This document shows positions 1 through 5,732 of a stretch of 7,693 bases of DNA, piece after piece. Positions within the stretch are counted from its first letter, which is position 1, and each line of letters opens with the position of its first letter. The stretch is taken from the NCBI GenBank assembly GCA_016927095.1, contig JAFGNI010000598.1, forward strand, positions 1 through 7,693, written 5' to 3'. Position numbers and translations under genes: made by a program. This stretch comes from Anaerolineae bacterium. GTDB taxonomy: Bacteria > Chloroflexota > Anaerolineae > B4-G1 > SLSP01. Under the pieces are notes generated by a model. It was not told the DNA's origin. It ran no database searches and saw only the letters and a program-made list of their open reading frames with translations.

Positions 1-215
1 GGCTGGGGGCCATGATGGCACAGGAGATACGCTGCTTCCATGACGCGCAGTCCGTCCCCTAGTCTCCACCGAAAAGGATACACTGCCCGTATCGATAACA
101 TCTTGACGCTGTGTGCTAAGATGATACACTTCAATTTCGGCGGGGTGATCTATTCCGAACCCGCCAACGGATTGCGCGTGAGTTCTGATTCGATGGCTTT
201 GGATTCCCGAACTAT
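1..215. other. 5' intergenic region, no convincing gene
   Basis: No gene can be supported here. The three plus frames entering from the left edge hit stops at about bases 13-15, 41-43 and 60-62. At most the last dozen codons of an upstream plus-strand gene could be present. A minus-strand ATG at 41-39 opens a short frame running off the left edge, but it lacks a well-placed ribosome binding site. The part from about base 100 onward looks like the promoter and leader of the lipoprotein gene that follows. Confidence 0.5.
103..130 (+). promoter_or_regulatory. Putative sigma-70 promoter of the lipoprotein esterase gene
   Basis: A TTGACG box (103-108, five of six matches to the -35 consensus) and a TACACT box (125-130, four of six) are separated by 16 bp. 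Transcription would start near base 137 and leave a leader of about 80 nt before the ATG at 216. The leader contains GGCGGG at 139-144 and CCCGCC at 160-165, which could pair. This is a pattern match only. Confidence 0.45.
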
Positions 216-1292
216 ATGGTGACAGACACAACGATTGGCGTCCAGAGTTTGGGCGCCAAGCTTTTTTTGTGGGCGGTCGTCCTGCTCGTGGCGTTGGCAG
301 GATGTAGCGGAAGGCTCGGCCAAGAGGTCGAGGCCGGGGTTGATGCTACAGCGACGAGCCAGGCTCCGCCCTCACCAACGGTTGCGCCGCTTGATGGCAC
401 GACGCTGGTACCCACGGCGCCCGCCGATGAACCACCGGTCGCCGCGACCGAGGCGACGCCCGTACCCTCCCCGACCGGGGTTGTCGTACCGACGCCCACG
501 AGCACCCCTGATGTCTGTCCCTATCTGCGAGGGCGTACCGAGATCGGGACACTCTCCAGCACGGCGATGGGCGAGCAGCCACGCTTTCTGGTGCACTTGC
601 CGCCGTGCTACGATCGATACACCAACCAGGTCTTCCCAACGCTCTATCTCTTTCACGGTTGGCCGTTGGATGAGTGGCACTGGATTGACTTGGGTCTTGC
701 TGACTGGGTCGATGACTGGGTCAGTCGCGGTCTGATCGGTCCTTTCATCATTGTGCTTCCCGGTGTATCTGAGAACGGGCGCTATATCAACTCAAGCGGC
801 GGCGATGGCTCGTTTGAGGGATTTGTGGTGAACGAGCTGGTACCGCACATCGACGCCAATTACCGTACCATCACCGACCCCTCCGGGCGCGCGGTGGGCG
901 GTATCTCCCGTGGTGGCGTCTGGGCTCTGGAGATCGCGTTACGGCATCAGGATGTCTTTAGCAGCGTGGGGGGGCACAGTCCGGCATTATCCGTGAATAA
1001 CCCGTTGCCCCAGTACGATCCGTTCCTGCTGATCCGTGAGGATGTCTCGGGTCTGAGGTTCTACCTGGATGCCGGAGACATAGATTGGACGCGGGCCAGC
1101 GTCATCCGCTTGCGCGATGCGCTGCTAGAACGCGGGGCAGATGTGACCTACGAGGTCCACCAAGGGAACCATGTCGACGCGCTCTGGCAGAGCGGCGTCC
1201 CGGACTACGTCGCATTCTACGCTGCAGCATGGCCACCAGCCTATGAGGCCCTGCCCGACTGGACTGAGCGCGACCGCCCCATAGCGCCCTAG
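216..1292 (+). CDS. Secreted lipoprotein with esterase-D family alpha/beta-hydrolase domain
   Basis: This 358-residue protein is probably an extracytoplasmic, membrane-anchored esterase of the esterase D / enterochelin esterase-like family (PF00756); its substrate is unknown. A hydrophobic signal segment (about residues 15-29) ends in an L-A-G-C lipobox with Cys30 as the lipidation site. A Pro/Thr/Ala-rich linker (about 48-98) follows, typical of surface lipoproteins of Gram-positive-like bacteria and Chloroflexota. The hydrolase domain fills about 110-340: a beta strand ending in LFHGWP (near 145-150), the nucleophile elbow G-I-S-R-G with Ser231, a likely acid at Asp288 or Asp290, and His319 in a GNHxxxxW context. 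The only other cysteines, Cys101 and Cys131, flank the domain start and may form a disulfide. No clear Shine-Dalgarno precedes the ATG, so the start is less certain than the domain. The gene stands alone, convergent with the RpiR-type gene. Family confidence is good; enzymatic role is inferred. Confidence 0.82.
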   Translation: MVTDTTIGVQSLGAKLFLWAVVLLVALAGCSGRLGQEVEAGVDATATSQAPPSPTVAPLDGTTLVPTAPADEPPVAATEATPVPSPTGVVVPTPTSTPDVCPYLRGRTEIGTLSSTAMGEQPRFLVHLPPCYDRYTNQVFPTLYLFHGWPLDEWHWIDLGLADWVDDWVSRGLIGPFIIVLPGVSENGRYINSSGGDGSFEGFVVNELVPHIDANYRTITDPSGRAVGGISRGGVWALEIALRHQDVFSSVGGHSPALSVNNPLPQYDPFLLIREDVSGLRFYLDAGDIDWTRASVIRLRDALLERGADVTYEVHQGNHVDALWQSGVPDYVAFYAAAWPPAYEALPDWTERDRPIAP

Positions 1293-1332
1293 CTGCAACA
1301 GCCTCGTGCGTATGCTTACCGACTATGTACCA

Positions 1333-1365
1333 GGTGCACCCCACCAACGGCAGGTGGGGCGCACC
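1333..1365. terminator. Hairpin between convergent genes, likely bidirectional terminator
   Basis: Two 13-base arms (1333-1345 and 1353-1365) enclose a 7-base loop. Twelve of 13 positions pair on the plus strand, with one A-C mismatch. On the minus strand the same position becomes a G-U wobble, so the RNA stem is continuous. The hairpin lies 40 bp past the esterase stop and 41 bp past the RpiR-type stop. Neither side has a U-tract, so it may act with Rho or as an mRNA 3'-end protector instead of a classic intrinsic terminator. The better pairing favours use by the minus-strand gene. Confidence 0.55.
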
Positions 1366-1406
1366 GACCACCCTTCCCGTATACTATCCGATTACCGTTG
1401 AGCTTA

Positions 1407-2303
1407 TCAGCTGCTCACAGGCTGCTTCCACAGCCGCATCAGGGCGGCGCTGTCGTAGTGGGATAGCCGATCTCCCTGCTCGATCAGCTGCATGAGCGTC
1501 TGCATCGAGTCCTCGACGCCCTCAGTTGTCCCTGATCCGTCCTCCAGAATCAACGCCTGCCACAAGATTGACAAGATGATAGCGACGGTGTCAAAGGTCG
1601 GGTACCCAGATGGTGTTTTGGCTGGTACGACGAGGTTGACACTGGCCTCCCTGGCCGGCAATAGCGTGGGGCTTGTGGTGATCGACGCTGTCTCCGCGCC
1701 CAGTTCGGCAGCAACGGCCAATAGAGGCCCCAGCTCCGTTCCCGAGGCTAGACCCAGGGCAATCGCGATCACCAGATCTCCTGGCCCCAGCTCCTTCAGA
1801 GCCAACGCAGCCTGGGCAGGATCTGCAGGTGAAACCTCAACAGGATACCCGATCAAGCGGAGATGCGTCGTCCACAGCTCTGCTAGGCTCAAGCCCGCGG
1901 ATGTGCCCGTGATGAGAATGCGTCTCGCGGCTCGAATGGACTTGGCAATCTGCGCGATCTGCTCGGCATCAACTTTCATGTCAAGGGTGCGGTTGCTGGC
2001 CTCATCGATGAGCTGGGATATCTCCCCAGCCAGGCCGCCTCCCGAACTCTCTCGGTGTCCGTAGCGCAGGGCAAGCTGGGTATTGATGTAGTTCTTGATC
2101 TCGCGTGATAGCTCCCGGAAGCCGGAGTAGCCCAGTTCCTGGGAGAAGCGGACCACGGTGGCTGGGTCCACGCTGACGCGGCGCGCTAACTCGGTCGCTG
2201 TCATAAATCCCACGTCGAGGGTGTTCTCCAGGATGAAGTCAGCCAGAGCGCGGAAGCGCGGCGAAAGCATCTCATAGCGATTCTGGATTCTGTCACGGAA
2301 CAC
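1407..2303 (-). CDS. MurR/RpiR family transcriptional regulator (HTH + SIS domains)
   Basis: This 298-residue cytoplasmic DNA-binding protein has the standard RpiR architecture and length. An N-terminal HTH_6 domain covers about residues 1-77, with the helix-turn-helix near 34-69 (TATELARRVSVDPATVVRFS region). A SIS sugar-phosphate-binding domain covers about 115-255 and starts at the strand-loop ILITGTSAG (129-137). RpiR proteins sense sugar phosphates or amino-sugar phosphates and control the related metabolic genes; the effector here cannot be read from sequence. Translation starts at GTG (2303-2301), supported by AGGGAGG at 2316-2310 with 6-nt spacing. It is divergent from rpe, a pentose-phosphate enzyme, making rpe a plausible target. 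A palindrome overlapping its own -10 box suggests autoregulation. The frame is intact from start to stop. Confidence 0.92.
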   Translation of the reverse strand: MFRDRIQNRYEMLSPRFRALADFILENTLDVGFMTATELARRVSVDPATVVRFSQELGYSGFRELSREIKNYINTQLALRYGHRESSGGGLAGEISQLIDEASNRTLDMKVDAEQIAQIAKSIRAARRILITGTSAGLSLAELWTTHLRLIGYPVEVSPADPAQAALALKELGPGDLVIAIALGLASGTELGPLLAVAAELGAETASITTSPTLLPAREASVNLVVPAKTPSGYPTFDTVAIILSILWQALILEDGSGTTEGVEDSMQTLMQLIEQGDRLSHYDSAALMRLWKQPVSS

Positions 2304-2309
2304 GCTTGT

Positions 2310-2316
2310 CCTCCCT
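2310..2316 (-). promoter_or_regulatory. Ribosome binding site supporting a GTG start of the RpiR-type gene
   Basis: On the minus strand the sequence AGGGAGG lies 6 nt before GTG at 2303-2301. It is the feature that decides this start codon. Confidence 0.8.
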
Positions 2317-2370
2317 TTCTCCGGTCGGCTCTGGGTTGTAAATAAGTTTGCGGATAATCACTATGTGTTC

Positions 2371-2382
2371 AATGATATCATT
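2371..2382. promoter_or_regulatory. Perfect 12-bp palindrome, candidate RpiR operator 1
   Basis: AATGATATCATT is a perfect inverted repeat covering the -10 box of the minus-strand RpiR promoter. RpiR-family regulators usually bind AT-rich inverted repeats, so a bound dimer here would block RNA polymerase and give negative autoregulation. The binding protein is inferred from position only. Confidence 0.5.
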
Positions 2383-2400
2383 TCAGAGCGTGTGGGTCAA
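2372..2400 (-). promoter_or_regulatory. Putative sigma-70 promoter of the RpiR-type gene
   Basis: Read on the minus strand, TTGACC (2400-2395) and TATCAT (2377-2372) are separated by exactly 17 bp, each with five of six consensus matches. Transcription would begin near base 2365, leaving about 60 nt of leader before the GTG start. Confidence 0.65.
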
Positions 2401-2425
2401 CGTTGTTGTGATCACGTAATCTATC

Positions 2426-2437
2426 CGTAACGTTACG
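2426..2437. promoter_or_regulatory. 12-bp palindrome CGTAACGTTACG, possible regulator site
   Basis: This is a perfect inverted repeat in the AT-rich gap, immediately before operator candidate 2. An 8-bp palindrome GTGATCAC sits nearby at 2408-2415. No known regulator is recognised; the density of dyads in this short gap suggests more than one binding site. Confidence 0.3.
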
Positions 2438-2439
2438 TT

Positions 2440-2451
2440 AATGAAATCATT
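2440..2451. promoter_or_regulatory. Near-palindrome AATGAAATCATT, candidate RpiR operator 2
   Basis: It matches operator candidate 1 at 11 of 12 positions and starts 69 bp from it, about six and a half helical turns. It lies upstream of the rpe promoter rather than across it. Cooperative or looped binding of an RpiR dimer pair is possible but inferred. Confidence 0.4.
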
Positions 2452-2501
2452 GATCGCACGGAACAACGGTCTTCGTCATGGTCTGGTGCCACCCGTGTTG
2501 G

Positions 2502-2530
2502 TTGCCAAAATGGACCATCCGGTGTATCAT
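2502..2530 (+). promoter_or_regulatory. Putative sigma-70 promoter of rpe
   Basis: TTGCCA (2502-2507, five of six) and TATCAT (2525-2530, five of six) are spaced by exactly 17 bp. The -10 box ends 9 bp before the rpe ATG, so the transcript would start at or within a few bases of the start codon. The promoter occupies what a longer reading frame would call coding sequence, which argues for the downstream ATG. Confidence 0.6.
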
Positions 2531-2539
2531 AGTCGGGTT

Positions 2540-3211
2540 ATGAGCCAAGTAATCAGAATCGCACCGTCTGTTCTCTCGGCCGATTTCTCGCGTCTCGGAG
2601 ATCAGGTGCGGGCTGCAGAGGCTGCCGGTGCAGATGTGATTCACCTAGACGTGATGGATGGGCAGTTCGTTCCCAACATCACGATTGGCCCCTTGGTGGT
2701 CGCCGCGGTACGCTCCGTGACGGAGCTCCCTCTTGACGTGCACCTGATGATTGATCGCCCGGAAAGGTACATCGAAGCCTTTGCAAAGGCTGGTGCGGAT
2801 TACCTCAGCGTGCATCCTGAGGCGACGGTCCATTTGCATCGAGCTCTCCAGCAGATCCGTGGTCTTGGGTTGCATCCCGGGGTCGCCCTCAACCCCGCTA
2901 CTCCGGAGTCTGTGCTGCAGTATGTGGTCGCCGATCTTGATCTCGTGCTGGTCATGACGGTGAATCCGGGCTTTGGGGGTCAGACGCTGATTCCTGCGAT
3001 GATGGCGAAGATCAATGCGGTTCGGCGCATGCTCGATCAAGCTGGATCATCAGCTTGGCTCTCGGTGGACGGGGGAATCGATCCGGTGACCGGGCCCGAC
3101 ATTGTGGCGCATGGGGCAACCATGCTCGTGGCCGGATCCGCGATCTACGGTGCGCCTGAGGGCGTGGCTGCTGCTATTCACGCATTGAGAGAGGCAGTCA
3201 CGCAGGCATGA
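2540..3211 (+). CDS. rpe: Ribulose-phosphate 3-epimerase
   Basis: This 223-residue cytoplasmic TIM-barrel enzyme interconverts D-ribulose 5-phosphate and D-xylulose 5-phosphate in the pentose phosphate or Calvin pathway. All family signatures are present: IAPSVLSADF near the N-terminus (7-16), the HLDVMDG block with metal ligands His35 and Asp37, DVHLMI with His68, the phosphate/lid loop MTVNPGFGGQ (139-148), the second catalytic aspartate in SVDGGI (Asp177), and the C-terminal phosphate loop near 198-204 (AGSAIYG). Metal ligands and catalytic aspartates follow known Rpe structures. The frame stays open upstream to an ATG at 2441, but that would add 33 unconserved residues and span a good promoter. 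The family begins at the chosen ATG and normally has about 220 residues. No Shine-Dalgarno precedes this ATG. The gene is divergent from the RpiR-type regulator and convergent with rpmB. Confidence 0.95.
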   Translation: MSQVIRIAPSVLSADFSRLGDQVRAAEAAGADVIHLDVMDGQFVPNITIGPLVVAAVRSVTELPLDVHLMIDRPERYIEAFAKAGADYLSVHPEATVHLHRALQQIRGLGLHPGVALNPATPESVLQYVVADLDLVLVMTVNPGFGGQTLIPAMMAKINAVRRMLDQAGSSAWLSVDGGIDPVTGPDIVAHGATMLVAGSAIYGAPEGVAAAIHALREAVTQA

Positions 3212-3231
3212 GCCTGGCAGGTGCGAAGCAG

Positions 3232-3273
3232 AAAAAAAGACTCCACTCGCCGGTTAGCTGTGCGAATGGAGTC
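3232..3273 (-). terminator. Rho-independent terminator of rpmB
   Basis: Read on the minus strand, two 12-base arms (3273-3262 and 3250-3239) pair along their whole length, with one U-G wobble, around an 11-base loop. Seven U residues (3238-3232) follow directly. This is a textbook intrinsic terminator placed 28 bp past the rpmB stop. On the plus strand the stem contains an A-C mismatch and has no U-tract, so it is at best a weak terminator for rpe, which ends at 3211. Confidence 0.85.
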
Positions 3274-3301
3274 CGATATTGCGAGCTGATCTTGGTGAGC
3301 G

Positions 3302-3487
3302 TTATCGCTCCCCGCGGGACAGAGTCCGAAGGCAGCGCGAGCAGATGTAGAGACGCCGGTACTGCCCATCGATCATCACGCGCTTGCGCTGGATGTTGGG
3401 ACGGAACATCCGCTTCGTCGCCCGCTTTGAGTGACTTACGTTATGCCCAAACATCGGGCCCTTTCCACAGATCTCACATTTTGCCAT
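3302..3487 (-). CDS. rpmB: 50S ribosomal protein L28 (bL28), zinc-ribbon form
   Basis: This 61-residue basic protein is a component of the large ribosomal subunit. It opens with the family signature [20 protein letters not shown] and contains the conserved [13 protein letters not shown] core. Two Cys-x-x-Cys pairs, Cys4/Cys7 and Cys49/Cys52, identify the cysteine-containing form expected to bind zinc. The reading frame is open further upstream, but the conserved start is the ATG at 3487-3485, preceded by AGAGGTGG with 5-nt spacing. The usual bacterial length is about 60-80 residues. It is transcribed against its neighbours: divergent from the Asp23/Gls24 gene and convergent with rpe. It has its own promoter and terminator, so it forms a single-gene unit. 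Confidence 0.95.
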   Translation of the reverse strand: MAKCEICGKGPMFGHNVSHSKRATKRMFRPNIQRKRVMIDGQYRRLYICSRCLRTLSRGER

Positions 3488-3518
3488 AATCCACCTCTTT
3501 GTTTTCGATGACCGAACT

Positions 3519-3546
3519 ATCATACCACAAAGGCGGTAACAATCAA
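3519..3546 (-). promoter_or_regulatory. Putative promoter of rpmB, overlapping the divergent start region
   Basis: On the minus strand, TTGATT (3546-3541, four of six) and TATGAT (3524-3519, five of six) are 16 bp apart. A TG dinucleotide lies one base before the -10 box, forming an extended -10. On the opposite strand the same bases read TATCAT (3518-3523), a possible -10 box for the Asp23/Gls24 gene. No good plus-strand -35 is visible at the right spacing. Confidence 0.55.
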
Positions 3547-3560
3547 CCGGAGGAGGGTTA

Positions 3561-3917
3561 ATGAGCGAGCCTGTTGAGGTGCGAGGCAAGATCGAGGTGG
3601 CACAGGCCGCCATTGCCTCCATCGTTAGTGAAGCTGTGCAGACCTGCTACGGTGTGGTGGGGACAGTGCCCCGAAACTTCGCCACCGGCATTGCTGACAT
3701 ACTGTCAACAGACCGAAAACGCGGTGTCGAGGTGGTCGTCCGCGACGGTGAGATCACGGTGAGCCTTTATGTCGTGGTAGAATATGGGACACGCATTTCC
3801 AGTGTGGCAGAGAGCATCAAGGATGTGGTCAAGTATCAGGTCGAAAAAGCTTTGGAGCTACCCGTCCGGCGAGTCGATGTCCACGTTCAGGCACTGCGGG
3901 TGAGTGACTATCGTTAG
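3561..3917 (+). CDS. Asp23/Gls24 family protein (YloU-like)
   Basis: This 118-residue cytoplasmic protein fits a single Asp23 domain (PF03780) over nearly its whole length. Visible family features are the N-terminal helix [22 protein letters not shown], the central strand pair [21 protein letters not shown], and the C-terminal [10 protein letters not shown]. Proteins of this family are linked to envelope or alkaline stress in Firmicutes, and the YloU type is almost always adjacent to the fatty-acid kinase gene fakA/yloV. Its exact role is unknown. A strong ribosome site, GGAGGAGG at 3549-3556, precedes the ATG. The stop codon at 3915-3917 overlaps the Shine-Dalgarno of the following fakA gene, indicating a shared mRNA and coupled translation. 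Confidence 0.9.
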   Translation: MSEPVEVRGKIEVAQAAIASIVSEAVQTCYGVVGTVPRNFATGIADILSTDRKRGVEVVVRDGEITVSLYVVVEYGTRISSVAESIKDVVKYQVEKALELPVRRVDVHVQALRVSDYR

Positions 3918-3922
3918 GGAGG
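3916..3922 (+). promoter_or_regulatory. Ribosome binding site that decides the fakA start
   Basis: AGGGAGG overlaps the last two bases of the preceding stop codon and lies 8 nt before GTG at 3931. An upstream in-frame GTG at 3904 has no such site and would place this sequence inside the gene, so 3931 is preferred. Confidence 0.75.
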
Positions 3923-3930
3923 TTTCTACT

Positions 3931-5625
3931 GTGGGCATCCCGGAGGGTGACGTATTGCGTACCCTGGATGGGCATCGATTCAAGCCGATGATCTCGGCTG
4001 CACTGTCGTGGTTGCGTCAGCATCAAGAGTCCGTCAATGCTCTGAATGTCTTTCCGGTGCCCGACGGTGACACCGGCACGAACATGACGCTGACGATGAC
4101 CTCGGCTTGGGACGAGATTGCCGGTTCAGATGAGGCTCATGTCGGCCGGTTGATGTCCAGGGTGGCGCACGGCGCGCTGATGGGCGCACGCGGCAACTCC
4201 GGTGTGATCCTTTCGCAGATCTGGCGAGGCTTCGCGCACGGGCTGGATGGGCATCGCGCTATCACGGCTGAGGTGATGGCTGTGGCGATGCAGAGCGCAG
4301 CGGAGACCGCCTACAAGGGCGTCGTGAAGCCGGTGGAAGGCACGATTCTCACGGTGGTGCGTGAGGTGTCTGAGGAGACGTTGGCTGCCGCAGAGGAATC
4401 CGATGACCTGATTGAGGTCTTCGAGCGGATGGTTCAATGTGCGAAGGAGTCTGTGGCGCGTACGCCGGCGTTGCTCCCGGTGTTGCGGCAGGCGGGGGTT
4501 GTGGACTCTGGGGGGCAGGGGCTCTATGTGATATTGGAGGGCATGTTGCGCCATCTCAAGGGTTTGCCCGTAGTCGAAACGATCGTTGCCGAAGCGGCGG
4601 TGCCTCAGTTACCGTTCGAGCCGCATCCCACAGGGGATGACGGTTCAGGACTGGTCTTTGATGCCAACTACCCCTACGACGTTCAGTTCATCCTGATGGG
4701 CTCCGATCTTGACGTGGCTGCGATTCGTCGCGGCATTGAGGCAATGGGGGATTGTCCTCTAACCGTCGGTGACGAGAAGACGGTGAAGGTGCACGTGCAC
4801 GTGGCGGACCCCGGCAAACCGATCTCTTTCGGTGCGCAGTTCGGATCGGTGAGCGACGTGGTTGTCGAAGACATGCAAGCGCAATATCTGGCCTACGCAG
4901 CGACACGGGATGCCACACCGCAGTCCAGCCCAGTGATGCCGATTGGCCTGCTGGAACCGGATGAAGCGCCAGCGATCAGCGTGGTTGTCGTTGCGGCGGG
5001 CGATGGCCTGACACGCGTCTTCCGAAGCCTGGGAGCGACCGCCGTTGTCGAAGGGGGACAGACGATGAACCCCAGCACTGCGCAGATACTGGAGGCAGTA
5101 GCCAATGCGGCTTCAGATGACGTCATCATCCTCCCGAACAACAAGAACATCCTGATGGCTGCGGAACAAGCTGCCGAGGTCAGTGAGAAGCATGTGGCGG
5201 TTGTGCCGACGTGCACAATTCCGCAAGGGGTGTCGGCACTACTGGCGCTGGATCAAAGTGCCTCGCTCGATGAAAACGCCGAGGCGATGTACGCGTCTTC
5301 GCAGGACGTGATCACCGGAGAGGTGACGTGGGCTACGCGAGATGTGCAGCTGAACGGCATTCACGTCCAGGAAGGCGATGCCATCGGATTACTAGAGGAT
5401 GCGCTCGTCGTCGATGCCCAGTCCTTTGAGGAAGCGGTTCGCTGGCTGCTTGCTGAGGCGGATCTGGAGGATCGCGAACTGGTCACGCTCTACTTCGGTG
5501 AGCACGTGACCGAAGCGGACGCTCTCGTTCTTGCGGACCAGCTGGGTGACGACTATCCGGATCTTGAGTTCGAGGTCGTCGAGGGCAACCAGCCGCATTA
5601 CCCTTACATCATCTCAATCGAGTAG
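3931..5625 (+). CDS. fakA: Fatty acid kinase catalytic subunit FakA (DAK2/YloV family)
   Basis: This 564-residue protein matches FakA in length (about 550) and layout. FakA transfers phosphate from ATP to a fatty acid held by a DegV/FakB carrier, giving acyl-phosphate for phospholipid synthesis through PlsX/PlsY. The N-terminal DAK2 kinase domain (about 8-205) has the Mg-ATP motif NVFPVPDGDTGTNM (39-52, with Asp45, Asp47 and Asn51), the GARGNSGVILSQ block (85-96) and DSGGQGL (192-198). The middle domain (about 240-320) keeps a His-x-His pair (His288, His290). The C-terminal part (about 345-564) resembles the FakA C-terminal domain that docks the carrier. From memory, S. aureus FakA uses a cysteine together with the His pair to bind a metal; the corresponding segment here reads YPYDVQF with Asp250. 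Start GTG 3931 is chosen from its ribosome site. It follows the Asp23/Gls24 gene by 13 nt and precedes two carrier genes. Confidence 0.93.
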   Translation: MGIPEGDVLRTLDGHRFKPMISAALSWLRQHQESVNALNVFPVPDGDTGTNMTLTMTSAWDEIAGSDEAHVGRLMSRVAHGALMGARGNSGVILSQIWRGFAHGLDGHRAITAEVMAVAMQSAAETAYKGVVKPVEGTILTVVREVSEETLAAAEESDDLIEVFERMVQCAKESVARTPALLPVLRQAGVVDSGGQGLYVILEGMLRHLKGLPVVETIVAEAAVPQLPFEPHPTGDDGSGLVFDANYPYDVQFILMGSDLDVAAIRRGIEAMGDCPLTVGDEKTVKVHVHVADPGKPISFGAQFGSVSDVVVEDMQAQYLAYAATRDATPQSSPVMPIGLLEPDEAPAISVVVVAAGDGLTRVFRSLGATAVVEGGQTMNPSTAQILEAVANAASDDVIILPNNKNILMAAEQAAEVSEKHVAVVPTCTIPQGVSALLALDQSASLDENAEAMYASSQDVITGEVTWATRDVQLNGIHVQEGDAIGLLEDALVVDAQSFEEAVRWLLAEADLEDRELVTLYFGEHVTEADALVLADQLGDDYPDLEFEVVEGNQPHYPYIISIE

Positions 5626-5732
5626 CCAGGTTGATTCTGGTTGGTTCGCCTTGGCTTGTACGCTAGCTTGGCTGCCGCGACGCAGTCAGCATCACGTCCC
5701 GGTTACGTATATCTCAGGTCAGGAGTAGGTTC
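5626..5732 (+). other. 107-bp gap between fakA and first degV
   Basis: No terminator with a U-tract and no promoter with two good boxes is visible. A 7-base direct repeat CTTGGCT (5650-5656 and 5667-5673) is present but short. AGGAG at 5721-5725 serves the GTG start at 5733 with 7-nt spacing. Transcription probably continues from fakA, although the gap is much larger than the others in this cluster. Confidence 0.4.

Noticed and set aside
1..43. Possible tail of an upstream gene or start of a minus-strand gene at the left edge
   Set aside because: Fewer than 15 codons in either direction, no recognisable sequence and no well-placed ribosome site.
40..222. 60-codon plus-strand reading frame
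   Set aside because: It spans the candidate promoter, has no ribosome site, and its low-complexity Ser/Arg-rich start resembles no family.
1492..2064. 190-codon frame antisense to the RpiR-type gene
   Set aside because: It mirrors a well-supported HTH-SIS gene; its composition is that expected of a reverse-complement shadow in GC-rich coding DNA and it has no recognisable domain.
2441..2539. N-terminal extension of Rpe from ATG 2441
   Set aside because: No ribosome site, no conservation with the family's start, and it would contain the best rpe promoter; ATG 2540 gives the standard length.
3488..3622. Longer L28 with 45 extra N-terminal residues
   Set aside because: The added part is unconserved and crosses the ribosome site and promoter; the canonical MAKCEIC start is at 3487.
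3904..3930. Upstream GTG start of fakA overlapping the previous gene
   Set aside because: It lacks a ribosome site, whereas GTG 3931 has AGGGAGG 8 nt upstream.
5650..5673. CTTGGCT direct repeat in the fakA-degV gap
   Set aside because: Seven bases repeated once, without dyad symmetry or a nearby promoter; likely chance.
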